From NCBI GenBank assembly GCA_964429695.1, contig CAYSCS010000075.1, positions 1 through 57,907 of the forward strand: a stretch of 57,907 bases of DNA, given 5' to 3'. Under the pieces are notes generated by a model that saw only the letters and a program-made list of their open reading frames with translations, was not told the DNA's origin and made no database searches. The stretch's first letter is position 1. Each line of letters opens with the position of its first letter. This DNA is from CAYSCS01 sp964429695. Lineage in GTDB: Bacteria > Acidobacteriota > Aminicenantia > Aminicenantales > Aminicenantaceae. The translations under genes were made by a program, and so were the position numbers. Below, in pieces: positions 27,233-36,634 of the stretch.

Positions 27233-27541
27233 TCAATAATCCCTGGTGAAATAAATGGTGAGCAGGGCTGCACTCACCACAAGGCTGATGATGGTAAAAA
27301 TCCAGAAGAGCAATTTCTCCTTTCGGAGACCAAGATCAATGATTACTGTCCTCAATCCATAAAAAGCATGAAAAACCACAGTGATGATGAGGAGAGTATC
27401 TAAAAATGGATTTGTATGCAGGACAAGAGACCAGTCAGGTTTCTGCTCCTTGGTCATCAGAAAGAAGGAAGTAAGAAATTTTGTTCCTAAGAGGAGGATT
27501 AGAAGAAGACCTGTTATCCTATGAAATACCCAGACGAACAT
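27233..27541 (-). CDS. sdhC: Succinate dehydrogenase cytochrome b556-type membrane anchor
   Basis: A 102-residue protein with three hydrophobic helices. FHRITGLLLILLLGTKF at residues 6-22 is the SdhC-type quinone-site motif (HR.TG), and VFHAFYGLRTVIIDLG near 56-71 carries the likely heme ligand His58. It is the only membrane anchor gene before sdhA; a separate SdhD was not found, so one small subunit may serve as homodimer or a second anchor may lie elsewhere. The ATG follows GGAGGAAAG. First gene of the six-gene respiratory operon. Confidence 0.85.
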   Translation of the reverse strand: MFVWVFHRITGLLLILLLGTKFLTSFFLMTKEQKPDWSLVLHTNPFLDTLLIITVVFHAFYGLRTVIIDLGLRKEKLLFWIFTIISLVVSAALLTIYFTRDY

Positions 27542-27843
27542 AATCTTTCCTCCATTAGAAGGAGGTATATTAAAGTAAACAAAAAAAGATTGTCAAGAAA
27601 AATCGAACCTTTTTGGGAATCATATTTCGGTTCTTTTTGTCTAAGGAATGTCTCTTTAAGGGGTAGAAAGAGGAAGAGAAAGAGAGTAAAAAGATAAAAG
27701 AGATTAACTTTTCAAAAAAATCAAAAAAATATGTGTAAGCTAAGAAAATGAAACAAAAGTGAAGAAAATTAAGTTTTATTTAAAGAAAATAATGAGGATA
27801 AAAAAACTAAGATAAACGAGGAAGATTCAAAGAGGAGATTTAG
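27542..27843. other. Divergent promoter region (sdhC / macA-like)
   Basis: 302 AT-rich bases between divergently transcribed operons. It must hold both promoters. Runs of A and T are frequent and no unambiguous -35/-10 pair or operator palindrome was singled out. Confidence 0.4.
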
Positions 27844-29208
27844 ATGAAAAAAAAAGCCATCATCAGCTTAATTACACTCATTGTCCTCTCGGGAATTCTT
27901 TTAGGATTTGTATTTCTCCGAAGTAACAGAAACAAGGGAATAAAATATAAAAAAGAGCCAATCCAGAGGGGTGACATCGAAGCCTTAGTAGTCACCACTG
28001 GAACCCTGAATCCGGTGACCATAGTCGAGGTAGGAAGTCAGGTCTCAGGCAGAATAGCCAAGCTTTATGCAGACTTCAACTCAAAAGTGAAGAAAGGTGA
28101 GATTATCGCTGAGCTCGATCAATCACTCTTCCTTACTAGGCTCCAGCAGAATGAAGCTAACTTCGCAAGTGCCAAAGCATCCCTCGAAAAGGCAAAGGTA
28201 ACCTTTGAAAATGCGCAGAAAAGATATGAACGGGCGCTGAGCCTCTTTGAAAAAAAATTTATCTCTTATGAAGAGAAGGAGGCGGCTGAAACCCAATACT
28301 TTGCAGCCAAAGCTGACCTCCAATCTGCAGAAGCACATCTTGAACAAGCAAAATCCCAGCTCGATGCAAGCAAAGTAGACCTCACTTACACCGTCATCAG
28401 GTCTCCAATCGATGGGATAGTAATTTCCCGAAATGTAAACGTTGGTCAAACAGTGGCTGCGAGTTTTCAGGCGCCGGTGCTGTTCAAAATTGCAAACGAC
28501 CTGAGCAAAATGCAGGTAGAATGCAGCGTCGATGAAGCCGATATAGGGAAAGTGAAAGAGGGACAGAAGGTGAGGTTTACGGTCGATGCCTTTCCTGAAG
28601 AGACATTCACAGGAACTATTCTTCAGGTGCGTTACTCACCTGAAACTATTCAAAATGTAGTCACTTACACTACCATCGCTGAAGTCGACAACCCTCAGCT
28701 AAAATTGAGGCCAGGGATGACGGCCACAGTTTCCATAATCACTGGAGAAGCAAGGAATGTCCTTAAAGTCCCAAATGCAGCTCTGAGATTTACCCCCCAA
28801 CTCTCGCCAGAGGAGATGGCAGGAATAATGGAAGAAATGAGGAAGAGATTTTCGGAAAGGAGAATGGATAAAGGTCAAACTTTGGTTAATTCGCCCGAAT
28901 CAAGAACTGACCAAAGGAGAGAGAGAGTCGAGAATTTCAGAGAAAGCCCGAGTTTCTTTTTTAAAGAAGAGTCACTAGAGCGGAGTGCAATGAGAAGGCA
29001 ATTCTCTCGAGTCTGGATAGAGAGTGAATCGGGCAAGCTTATGCCCGTCTTCATCAAAACAGGAGTAACAGATAATACTTTTACTGAAATCATTCAGGGA
29101 GACCTCAAAGAGGGTCAGTTAGTCATCACAGGTCTGGAGTCAGAGGAAGTTCTCCAAAGTGCTCCTACACCTGGACCAAGAGGAGGAATGTTCCTCATCA
29201 GAAGATAA
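27844..29208 (+). CDS. MacA-type periplasmic adaptor (HlyD family) of an ABC efflux system
   Basis: The 454-residue protein starts with a membrane anchor (residues 4-22). The barrel-sandwich hybrid begins VGSQVSGRIAKLYADFNSKVKKGEIIAELD, then a long coiled-coil hairpin rich in Ala/Glu (about 95-170), and the returning lipoyl half TVIRSPIDGIVISRNVNVGQTV. Beta-barrel and membrane-proximal parts follow (FTVDAFPEETFTGTILQVR, LRPGMTATVSI). A charged insertion of about 70 residues (rich in Arg, Glu, Met, near 315-385) interrupts the C-terminal part. It is predicted to link the inner-membrane ABC pump encoded next to an outer-membrane TolC-like channel. GAGGAG precedes the ATG. Confidence 0.88.
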   Translation: MKKKAIISLITLIVLSGILLGFVFLRSNRNKGIKYKKEPIQRGDIEALVVTTGTLNPVTIVEVGSQVSGRIAKLYADFNSKVKKGEIIAELDQSLFLTRLQQNEANFASAKASLEKAKVTFENAQKRYERALSLFEKKFISYEEKEAAETQYFAAKADLQSAEAHLEQAKSQLDASKVDLTYTVIRSPIDGIVISRNVNVGQTVAASFQAPVLFKIANDLSKMQVECSVDEADIGKVKEGQKVRFTVDAFPEETFTGTILQVRYSPETIQNVVTYTTIAEVDNPQLKLRPGMTATVSIITGEARNVLKVPNAALRFTPQLSPEEMAGIMEEMRKRFSERRMDKGQTLVNSPESRTDQRRERVENFRESPSFFFKEESLERSAMRRQFSRVWIESESGKLMPVFIKTGVTDNTFTEIIQGDLKEGQLVITGLESEEVLQSAPTPGPRGGMFLIRR

Positions 29209-29245
29209 AAATGTCTCTTCTTTAAAAAAATATTAAGAGAAAAAT

Positions 29246-29938
29246 ATGAAAAATAACGTCATTATTAAAGCCGAAAATTTAACAAAAATTTATAAAGTCG
29301 GCGAAACACAGGTAGTGGCATTAAAGAACGTTTCTCAGACGATAATGCGGGGTGAGTTTTTAGCCATAATGGGACCTTCAGGCTCAGGGAAATCAACCTT
29401 CATGAACATCATTGGCTGTCTCGACAGACCATCCGAGGGAAAATATTACCTAGAGGGAACAGAGGTTTCCTCATTGGATAAGAATACTCTTGCCCGAATC
29501 CGCAATAAAAAAATTGGGTTCATCTTCCAGACATTCAACCTACTTCCCCGAACGACAGCCCTCGAAAACACTGAACTTCCTCTTATTTACGCTAATATAC
29601 CTAGTAAGAAGGCAAGGGAGTTGGCAATGAGAGCACTTCAGGCTGTGGGTTTAGATGGGAGGGAGTTTCATCGAACAAATCAGCTTTCGGGAGGAGAGCA
29701 ACAGAGAGTTGCGATAGCCAGAGCCTTGGTGAATAACCCTTCCCTCCTGCTTGCAGATGAGCCTACAGGAAACCTTGACACGAAGACTGGCGCAGAAATC
29801 CTAGAAATCTTCAAAAGGCTGAATGAAGAAGAGCGAAAGACGATAATCCTCGTTACTCATGACCCTGAAATCGCAAGCTTTGCCCGCCGCAGGGTATTTC
29901 TAAGGGATGGCAAGATCCTCAAAGAAGAAAAGGAGTAA
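29246..29938 (+). CDS. MacB/LolD-type ABC transporter ATPase
   Basis: A 230-residue cytoplasmic ATPase. Walker A GPSGSGKST near 42-50, Q-loop FIFQTFNLLPR, signature LSGGEQQRVAIARAL near 145, Walker B LLLADEPTGNLD near 165 and the switch His in VTHDPEIA. The FNLLP and TGNLDTKTG patterns are typical of MacB/LolD/FtsE-type ATPases. Encoded between the adaptor and a MacB-like permease (3 bases to the next start), so the pump is split into two polypeptides rather than fused as in E. coli MacB. Confidence 0.92.
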   Translation: MKNNVIIKAENLTKIYKVGETQVVALKNVSQTIMRGEFLAIMGPSGSGKSTFMNIIGCLDRPSEGKYYLEGTEVSSLDKNTLARIRNKKIGFIFQTFNLLPRTTALENTELPLIYANIPSKKARELAMRALQAVGLDGREFHRTNQLSGGEQQRVAIARALVNNPSLLLADEPTGNLDTKTGAEILEIFKRLNEEERKTIILVTHDPEIASFARRRVFLRDGKILKEEKE

Positions 29939-29941
29939 GAA

Positions 29942-31159
29942 ATGAATCTTCTGAGAACGATTCGAGTCTCTTTGAGAGCATTGAGTCGCAATAAAATGCG
30001 CTCTTTCCTCACCACACTAGGAATAATAATCGGAGTGGGTGCCGTTATCGCCATGATTAGCATCGGTCAGGGAGCAAAACGCGAGGTGGAGGAAAGATTC
30101 GCCTCCATGGGAACAAATCTTCTTTTTGTCAGACCGGGGAGCATTTCCTTTAGGGGACGACATAGCGGTATAGGCTCTTTCAACACCCTCAAGATAGAGG
30201 ATGCAAAGGCAATCGCAGAAAAATGCGATGCCGTGCGCGATGTCTCCCCCAATGTCTCAACTAGGGCTCAGACTGTTTTCAGGAATAAGAACTGGAATAC
30301 ATCCATCCAGGGAGTGAGTTCAAAATACCCTGAAATAAGAAACTGGAAGGTTGAAGAAGGAGTCTTTTTTGATGAGAATCAGGTGAGAAGTTCGGCAAAA
30401 GTGTGCGTTTTGGGAAACGAGGTTAAAAAGAATCTCTTTGAAGACGAAGACCCTCTGGGTCAGATCATCAGAATAAATAAAATTCCCTTCAGAGTCATAG
30501 GAGTCCTGGAATCAAAGGGCGAATCAGGAGGATGGTTTAACATCGACGATATGATTCTTGTCCCCTACACCACGGCCCAAAGAAGACTGTTGGGCATTGA
30601 TTACATTCATTCTATAGATGTTTCTGCAGTATCGATGGCTAAAAGTGCGCAGGCAAAACTGCAAATTGAGAAACTCCTTAGAGAAAGACACAGGATCGCT
30701 CCTGGCTCAGAAGACGACTTCCATGTGGGAAACTGGTCTGAAATCGCCCAGAGTGCAACAGAATCTACTCGCATCCTAACTATCCTTCTCGGCGGAATAG
30801 CTTCTGTCTCACTCCTGGTGGGGGGGATTGGGATCATGAACATCATGCTTGTCTCGGTCACAGAAAGAATTCGCGAGATAGGCTTGAGAATGGCTGTTGG
30901 GGCAAGAGAAAGAGACATCCTTCTTCAATTCCTAACAGAAGCAATTGTCCTCAGTGTGCTAGGTGGGATCCTGGGAATTGGAGTGGGGATAGCCGTCTCT
31001 AGACTCATCTCTCATTTTGCCGGCTGGAAGACTATAGTCACTTTTGGCGCCATCGCTCTTGCCTTCTTATTTTCCGCCTCAGTAGGGGTGTTCTTTGGGT
31101 TCTATCCGGCTCGAAAGGCGTCTCGGCTCGACCCGATAGAGGCCTTGAGATATGAATGA
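29942..31159 (+). CDS. MacB/FtsX-type ABC transporter permease
   Basis: A 405-residue inner-membrane protein. One N-terminal helix (FLTTLGIIIGVGAVIAMISIG, about 22-42) is followed by a periplasmic domain of about 230 residues (MacB_PCD-like, with the FRVIGVLESKGES segment) and three C-terminal helices with GGIGIMNIMLVSVTERIREIGLRMAVGAR near 295-325 and the ending PARKASRLDPIEALRYE. This order and the final motif define the FtsX/MacB permease family. It probably exports a peptide, siderophore, antibiotic or lipoprotein-like substrate; the substrate is not readable. Confidence 0.92.
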   Translation: MNLLRTIRVSLRALSRNKMRSFLTTLGIIIGVGAVIAMISIGQGAKREVEERFASMGTNLLFVRPGSISFRGRHSGIGSFNTLKIEDAKAIAEKCDAVRDVSPNVSTRAQTVFRNKNWNTSIQGVSSKYPEIRNWKVEEGVFFDENQVRSSAKVCVLGNEVKKNLFEDEDPLGQIIRINKIPFRVIGVLESKGESGGWFNIDDMILVPYTTAQRRLLGIDYIHSIDVSAVSMAKSAQAKLQIEKLLRERHRIAPGSEDDFHVGNWSEIAQSATESTRILTILLGGIASVSLLVGGIGIMNIMLVSVTERIREIGLRMAVGARERDILLQFLTEAIVLSVLGGILGIGVGIAVSRLISHFAGWKTIVTFGAIALAFLFSASVGVFFGFYPARKASRLDPIEALRYE

Positions 31160-31277
31160 GAGTGGATGGAAGTAAGGCTCAAAAAGCAATCTCTTTAAAA
31201 AAATCGATTGAGAAGGAAAATTAAAGCAACTTTCTGAAAAAACTATTCTTATCCAAACTTGCTAAAGGAGGATTAGA

Positions 31278-32843
31278 ATGAAAAAGGCGATAAGGTTATT
31301 TTTTATTCCTCTTTTTTGCCTCATGTGCTTTTCCGCCGATGGAGAAAATGAAAAATCTCTCTCTCTTTCACTCGAAGATTGCATCTTAAAGACTATTAAG
31401 AATAACCTTGGAGTAGCAGTTGCTGTTTTAGAACCGGAGCTTGCCGAACTCTCGGTTTCTCTAGCAAGAGAGAGATTCATGCCTCAATTAGCTTTAGATT
31501 TTTCTAAATCAGACCAAAATCAAGCCTCATATTCATGGCTCGATGCTTCAGAACAACTCAGCACTTCTCTAAACGAATATTCAGCCCAAATTAACCAAAT
31601 CATTCCTACGGGGGGAAACTTCACCCTTTCCCTCCAAAGCAGCATGTATGATACAAACAGAAGGTTTCAAACAATTAATCCCAGTTACCGAAGCGCCCTC
31701 AGGTTTGACTTCAGCCAGCCTCTGCTTAAGAACTTCGGGCTAAAGACAAACCGCAAAGAGATACTCATCGCTCAGAATAATAAAGAAATATCAGAGATGG
31801 AATTGAAAAAGTCTCTTCAAGATACGATTTACAGGGTTGAAGAAGCATACTGGAACTTAGTATACAGCATAGAACTCTTAAAAGTGAGAAGGCAATCGCT
31901 AAAACTTGCTCGCGACCTCCTCGAAAAAAACAAGAGAGCAGTAGAAATAGGAACACTGGCTCCCATTGAAATTCTGAGTGCAGAGGCAAGCGTTGCCAGC
32001 CGGGAGGCTGATATCCTCGATACAGAACTTGCCGTGAAAAATAATGAAGATATCCTCAAGACAATAATCAATCTCTCCGCTGAGCTTGAGGGTGCAGATT
32101 ATATCAGGGTTATTCCCTCCGACATTCCTGATTCTGAAGAAAAAGAAATTAGCGTTGAGCAAGCCTTGCTCTCTGCCTTAAATAACCGACCTGAACTTCA
32201 ATCACTGAAGAGAGAAATAGCCACAAGGGAACTCAACCTCTCATACGCCCGAAATCAAGTCTGGCCTGAGCTCACCCTCAGAGCCTCGTACTGGAGTCCG
32301 GGAATCTCAGGTGACCGAATTCTCTACCTTAACGATAATCCTCTAAGCGGGATAATAGTCGGTACGCTGGCAGGGGGAATTTCCGAATCCCTAAAAGATG
32401 CTCTCAATTTTAAATACAAGAATTGGTCTCTGGGGCTCACCCTTAATATCCCTTTAAGCAGCCTGACCTCAAGAGCTCAACTGGCTCAGGCCAAGGTCAA
32501 TCTCGAACAGACTCTTTTGAGGCTCAAGAATCAGGAACAGCAGATTTTCCTCGAGATAAAAACAGCAGTAAGAGATGTCCAGACAAATTATAAAAGAGTC
32601 CAAGCTTACAGAGTGGCGAGGGAACTGGCAGAAAAGAAGCTCGAAGCAGAAGAGGAAAAGCTGAAGATTGGACTTTCCACAAATTTTTTCGTCCTCCAGT
32701 ATCAAACCGACCTCGCCAACGCTCAATCTCAGGAGTTGAAAGCAATAATCGACTATAACCTCTCCTTAGCCAGGCTGAAGAAAGCGATGGGAGTCTCGCT
32801 TGAAGAAAGAAAAATTAAAGTTTCAGAAATATTAACAAGATAA
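31278..32843 (+). CDS. TolC-family outer-membrane efflux protein (first copy)
   Basis: The 521-residue protein has a signal peptide (MKKAIRLFFIPLFCLMCFSA) and the two-fold repeat of long coiled-coil helices of the OEP family (PF02321). The first repeat begins LSLEDCILKTIKNNLGVAVAVLEPELA, contains YRVEEAYWNLVYSIELLKV near 185-205, and the second runs from ISVEQALLSALNNRPELQSLKREI through a late VAREL/EKKLEAEEEKLKIGLSTNF segment. It lies 118 bases after the MacB-like permease and starts after AAAGGAGGA. With the two previous genes it makes a complete tripartite efflux system. Confidence 0.9.
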   Translation: MKKAIRLFFIPLFCLMCFSADGENEKSLSLSLEDCILKTIKNNLGVAVAVLEPELAELSVSLARERFMPQLALDFSKSDQNQASYSWLDASEQLSTSLNEYSAQINQIIPTGGNFTLSLQSSMYDTNRRFQTINPSYRSALRFDFSQPLLKNFGLKTNRKEILIAQNNKEISEMELKKSLQDTIYRVEEAYWNLVYSIELLKVRRQSLKLARDLLEKNKRAVEIGTLAPIEILSAEASVASREADILDTELAVKNNEDILKTIINLSAELEGADYIRVIPSDIPDSEEKEISVEQALLSALNNRPELQSLKREIATRELNLSYARNQVWPELTLRASYWSPGISGDRILYLNDNPLSGIIVGTLAGGISESLKDALNFKYKNWSLGLTLNIPLSSLTSRAQLAQAKVNLEQTLLRLKNQEQQIFLEIKTAVRDVQTNYKRVQAYRVARELAEKKLEAEEEKLKIGLSTNFFVLQYQTDLANAQSQELKAIIDYNLSLARLKKAMGVSLEERKIKVSEILTR

Positions 32844-33180
32844 AAGACTTAAGAATTCTTCTGCTCGCTTTTTATTAGAAAAAGCCAATCTTAAGATAGA
32901 TGAAAATTAAATACTCAATTTAAATAGATAAAAACCTCAAACTCTGAGGAAGTTGAGGCTGAGAGCAAGACCACAAGAGGGGAAAAAAGATGAGGAAAAT
33001 TGTCTGAATGAATCGTAACCGGCTCAAAAATTAAGACAATTTTATCAAAATATATCTGGAGCTTGGAGGAAGGGATAAACAACATAATAAAAATGCTAGT
33101 ATATCTATCGTTTTTATCATTATAATATATATAATTAACTCTTCAAGTTTGAGAGGATTTAAATTATAATTGGATTTTAA
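32844..33180. other. Intergenic region before the DUF5916 gene
   Basis: 337 AT-rich bases with no supported gene. A strongly AT tract near 33100-33160 (containing TATAATATATATAATTA) may hold the promoter of the DUF5916 gene. Confidence 0.4.
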
Positions 33181-35388
33181 ATGAGATTCTTTACGGTATC
33201 ATTTCTTTTTTTCGCCCTTTCTTTACTCATACCCTCTCTTTCTCTTTCGATTGGCTCCGTAAGTAGCGATGATTTCTACATAAAATTACCTGAATTCACC
33301 TCACCTCCTGAAATAGATGGTGTGCTCGAAAATCCTCTCTGGGAAAACGGTGCCATTCTGGAAAAATTTACCCAGTACGAACCTCAAGAGGGAAAAGCGC
33401 CTTCAGAAAAGACCATTGCTTACATCGGCTATGACAAAAAGAATCTTTATTTCGGGATTCGCTGCTTTGACTCTAACCCAAAAGCGGTGAGGGCCTCTCT
33501 TACACAAAGAGATAAGGTGGAGAGCGACGATGAAGTGACAATTTATCTCGACACCTTTAACGACAAGAAGAAAGCCTTTGTCTTCCAGGTGAACCCCTAC
33601 GGGGTCCAATCAGATGGAATTTATACTGAAATTGAAAGAAGAGATCGCGGTCGTCAGATGGGATTCCAAAGAATAGATAAGAACTGGGATACTTTCTTCT
33701 ACTCAGCCGCTTGCATCGATGAGGAGGGCTACACCGTTGAGATTGCCATCCCCTTCAAAAGCTTGAGATTCCCCAACAGGAGACCTCAACTCTGGGGATT
33801 TCAGATGATGAGGACGATTAGAAGGAAAAACGAGGAAATTTACTGGTATCCACGCTCAAGGGATATTAACGGCTTCCTTATCCAGGCAGGAATCCTCGAG
33901 ATAGAGGGAATGATAGAAGGAGGGAAAAGTTTTGAGGTAATGCCTGTTGTGACAGGTCAGAAAGAGGACCATCAGAAGTTACATCCCGAGGCAGGCGTGA
34001 ACCTCAAGTACACCATTGCCTCTAATCTAACCGCAGATATCACATACAATCCTGATTTCAGCCAGGTTGAATCAGACATTCCTCAGGTAGAGGTGAATCA
34101 GCGTTACGCACTTTATTATCCTGAAAAGAGGCCGTTTTTCCTCGAAGGAAAAGATGCCTTTGACACACCTCTTGAGCTCGTCTACACGCGGAAAATAATC
34201 GACCCTCAGTGGGGGATGAAGCTAACAGGAAAGACAGGAAGAATAACCCTCGGTTTCTTAAGCATTTATGACCTCAATCCAACTGAAATAAACATCACCT
34301 CAGAAACAGGAGAAGATGAAGAGGATGAAGAAGAGGAAGAAGAAAATCCTTACAACTCCCTCATCAATGTCTTCCGTCTAAAGGCCGACCTCTTCTCTGA
34401 ATCCCATATTGGCTTCATCTTCACAGATAAGGAAATAGGGAGCTCTTGGAATTCGCTCTCTTCAAATTTCAATCGAGTAGCAGGGGTTGATGGGCAATTT
34501 AAATTCAATAATTACTATATATTTTCCTTCCAGGTGCTTGGCTCTCAGAGTAAAGTAAACGAGGAAAAGACAGGAATTGTTCCTGCCTTTACCTTAAACT
34601 TCAGCCGACGTTCACGCCACCTCCAGCTTAATGCCGATTACACCTCCCTTCCCTTGGAATTTGAAGCCGCTTCAGGATTTTTCAGGCGTAAGGACATTAA
34701 GTCTATGAGTGCACGGGTTGGTTATGTTTTTCTCCCCCAAAATGAAATCATTGTCGACATCCGGCCTTCCTTCGAATACCGTAGAGTCTACGACTTCCAT
34801 AATACCCTAACCGATGAGCAGTTCAATTTTTCTGCCTTCATGAGCGGCTGGAGAAAATCCCACCTCTGGGCTAATTTTTCTTCTTCTCTTGAACGCTACG
34901 AAGGAATTGATTTCTACAAAAAGACATTCAGAGCAAGCTTCAGCTCTGAACCCTTTTCCTGGCTCAGCGGAGAAATATCCTTTTCCCTCGGAGACGGGAT
35001 TTATTATTCTGAAGACCCTTATCTAGGATACCTCACCTCCCGGGAGATCCAGCTTACCCTAAAACCAATTACCCATGTGACTCTTTTTTATGAGTATAAA
35101 AATGATAATTTTTATAGAGAGAAGGGAGGCGAAGAAGTCTACGTAGTCAATATCTTGACTCAGCGCATCATCTTTCAGCTCTCAAGGGCATTGTCCCTTC
35201 GTCTAATAACAGACTTCAACGATTATGATAAAAAGCTCTATAACAGTTTCCTCATCACCTACCACTACAACCCAGGGACTGTCTTTTACCTAGGAATAGA
35301 AGATAATCAAGAAAAAGATGAATCTGGAATCTTCCGCAAGCAAGGAAGATATTATTTCATCAAGTTCTCTTATTGGTGGAGAATTTAA
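33181..35388 (+). CDS. DUF5916 outer-surface protein with CBM9-like N-terminal domain
   Basis: A 735-residue exported protein with a signal peptide (residues 1-22). Residues about 38-215 form a carbohydrate-binding family 9-like domain: PPEIDGVLENPLWENGA, AYIGYDKKNLYFGIRCFDSNP, DEVTIYLDTFNDKKKAFVFQVNP and YTVEIAIPFKSLRFP. The rest matches DUF5916, ending in aromatic beta-strand-rich sequence and a Trp-rich terminus typical of an outer-membrane barrel. A run of acidic residues (14 of 15 Asp/Glu) sits near 378-392. In many bacteria these proteins sit beside secreted peptidases. Function is unproven; here it separates two efflux gene sets. Confidence 0.82.
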   Translation: MRFFTVSFLFFALSLLIPSLSLSIGSVSSDDFYIKLPEFTSPPEIDGVLENPLWENGAILEKFTQYEPQEGKAPSEKTIAYIGYDKKNLYFGIRCFDSNPKAVRASLTQRDKVESDDEVTIYLDTFNDKKKAFVFQVNPYGVQSDGIYTEIERRDRGRQMGFQRIDKNWDTFFYSAACIDEEGYTVEIAIPFKSLRFPNRRPQLWGFQMMRTIRRKNEEIYWYPRSRDINGFLIQAGILEIEGMIEGGKSFEVMPVVTGQKEDHQKLHPEAGVNLKYTIASNLTADITYNPDFSQVESDIPQVEVNQRYALYYPEKRPFFLEGKDAFDTPLELVYTRKIIDPQWGMKLTGKTGRITLGFLSIYDLNPTEINITSETGEDEEDEEEEEENPYNSLINVFRLKADLFSESHIGFIFTDKEIGSSWNSLSSNFNRVAGVDGQFKFNNYYIFSFQVLGSQSKVNEEKTGIVPAFTLNFSRRSRHLQLNADYTSLPLEFEAASGFFRRKDIKSMSARVGYVFLPQNEIIVDIRPSFEYRRVYDFHNTLTDEQFNFSAFMSGWRKSHLWANFSSSLERYEGIDFYKKTFRASFSSEPFSWLSGEISFSLGDGIYYSEDPYLGYLTSREIQLTLKPITHVTLFYEYKNDNFYREKGGEEVYVVNILTQRIIFQLSRALSLRLITDFNDYDKKLYNSFLITYHYNPGTVFYLGIEDNQEKDESGIFRKQGRYYFIKFSYWWRI

Positions 35389-35401
35389 AAAGACTTCATT
35401 G

Positions 35402-36634
35402 ATGGCTCTTATGAAAAATAAAGTGACGCTATCTCTCATCTTGATCTTTCTGAGCTTTCAAGGTGCTTCAAGCAAAGACTACAACCTCAAGGAAATAATA
35501 GAGATTGGGCTTAAACATAACCCTTATCTCCTTGCTAGACGGGAGGAGGTTGAGGCAGCAAAGTTCGGTCTTGAAGCAGCCAAACGATTCTTTAACCCTT
35601 CTCTTGATTTTAAATTAGGGAAGGCAAATTCCTACGAGGGAATTCTCAAAAAGACCACTAACGGAATTTCCATAAGCCAGAGCCTAGAAAACCCCCTGAA
35701 GAGGCAGTATCGAATCCAGATGCATGAAGACAAGTTTCAACAGGCACAATTCTCATACGAAAATTATAAGCTTGAAATCATCCATGAAATCAAGCATTCG
35801 TTCTTTAAGATTATCCTCTTTGAGAATAGAGTAGATTTAGCAAGAAAGTCCCTCGAATCAATCCAAAATATTCATCAATTAATTTTAAAAAGAGTGCAGC
35901 TTGGAGAAACAAAAGAGCTTGAAGCGATAAAACTTCAGGTAGAAACTCTTAAGGCTAAGAATGAACTCAACAGGAATCTAAAAGAATTAAAGCTTGCAAG
36001 GGAAAACTTGAATAAACTTCTGGGAAATATCCTTTCACCCGATTTCTCTGTGGAGGGAGAGCTCGATTATAAACCGATTGAAATTGACGAAGCAGGACTC
36101 ATCGAAAAAGCACTCATCTCTCATCCTCTCATCAAAGGAAAACAGAAGGAACAGGAACATGCTCTGAGCAATTATAACTACCTCAAATGGGGGAGAATCC
36201 CGGATGCACTCCTCTCTGGATTCATCGATGAGGAGCTTGAGGGAAGGAATAAAGGTGTAGGGATCTCAATTGAAATTCCGCTCTGGAATTTCAAATCAAA
36301 CGAGATTGCCGAGGCCAAGAGCTTGTTTTTAAAAGAGAGTGAAGAACTGAAGGCCATAAAAATGGAGCTTGAAACTGAAATAAAAACCAAGCTGAATGAG
36401 CTCAAGCTTTCTGAAGAAATGCTTAACCTCTTTTTGGCGGGGCTTCTTGAGCAAGCAATAGAAAGCCTTAAAATCTCTGAAGTAAGTTATAAACAGGGGG
36501 AGATTTCTTTAATCGACTATCTCGATTCTCAGAGAACATACTACTCAATCCTCAAGGAATATCAGGATTCTCTCTTCGCCTGGAACGCTAACAAAGCTGC
36601 CTTAGAAAGGGCTATTGGAGGAGAAATAAAATGA
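35402..36634 (+). CDS. TolC-family outer-membrane efflux protein (second copy)
   Basis: About 410 residues from the ATG at 35402 (another in-frame ATG at 35411). An upstream frame to 35318 would overlap the DUF5916 coding sequence and place polar residues ahead of the signal peptide (KNKVTLSLILIFLSFQGASS), so it is rejected. The protein shows the OEP pattern: YNLKEIIEIGLKHNPYLLARREEVEAAK near the start, coiled helices, and a late SYKQGEISLIDYLDSQRTYYSILKEYQDSL, which is typical of the CusC/CzcC branch. It overlaps the next gene by four bases (ATGA), forming a CusC-B-A type operon. Confidence 0.88.
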   Translation: MALMKNKVTLSLILIFLSFQGASSKDYNLKEIIEIGLKHNPYLLARREEVEAAKFGLEAAKRFFNPSLDFKLGKANSYEGILKKTTNGISISQSLENPLKRQYRIQMHEDKFQQAQFSYENYKLEIIHEIKHSFFKIILFENRVDLARKSLESIQNIHQLILKRVQLGETKELEAIKLQVETLKAKNELNRNLKELKLARENLNKLLGNILSPDFSVEGELDYKPIEIDEAGLIEKALISHPLIKGKQKEQEHALSNYNYLKWGRIPDALLSGFIDEELEGRNKGVGISIEIPLWNFKSNEIAEAKSLFLKESEELKAIKMELETEIKTKLNELKLSEEMLNLFLAGLLEQAIESLKISEVSYKQGEISLIDYLDSQRTYYSILKEYQDSLFAWNANKAALERAIGGEIK

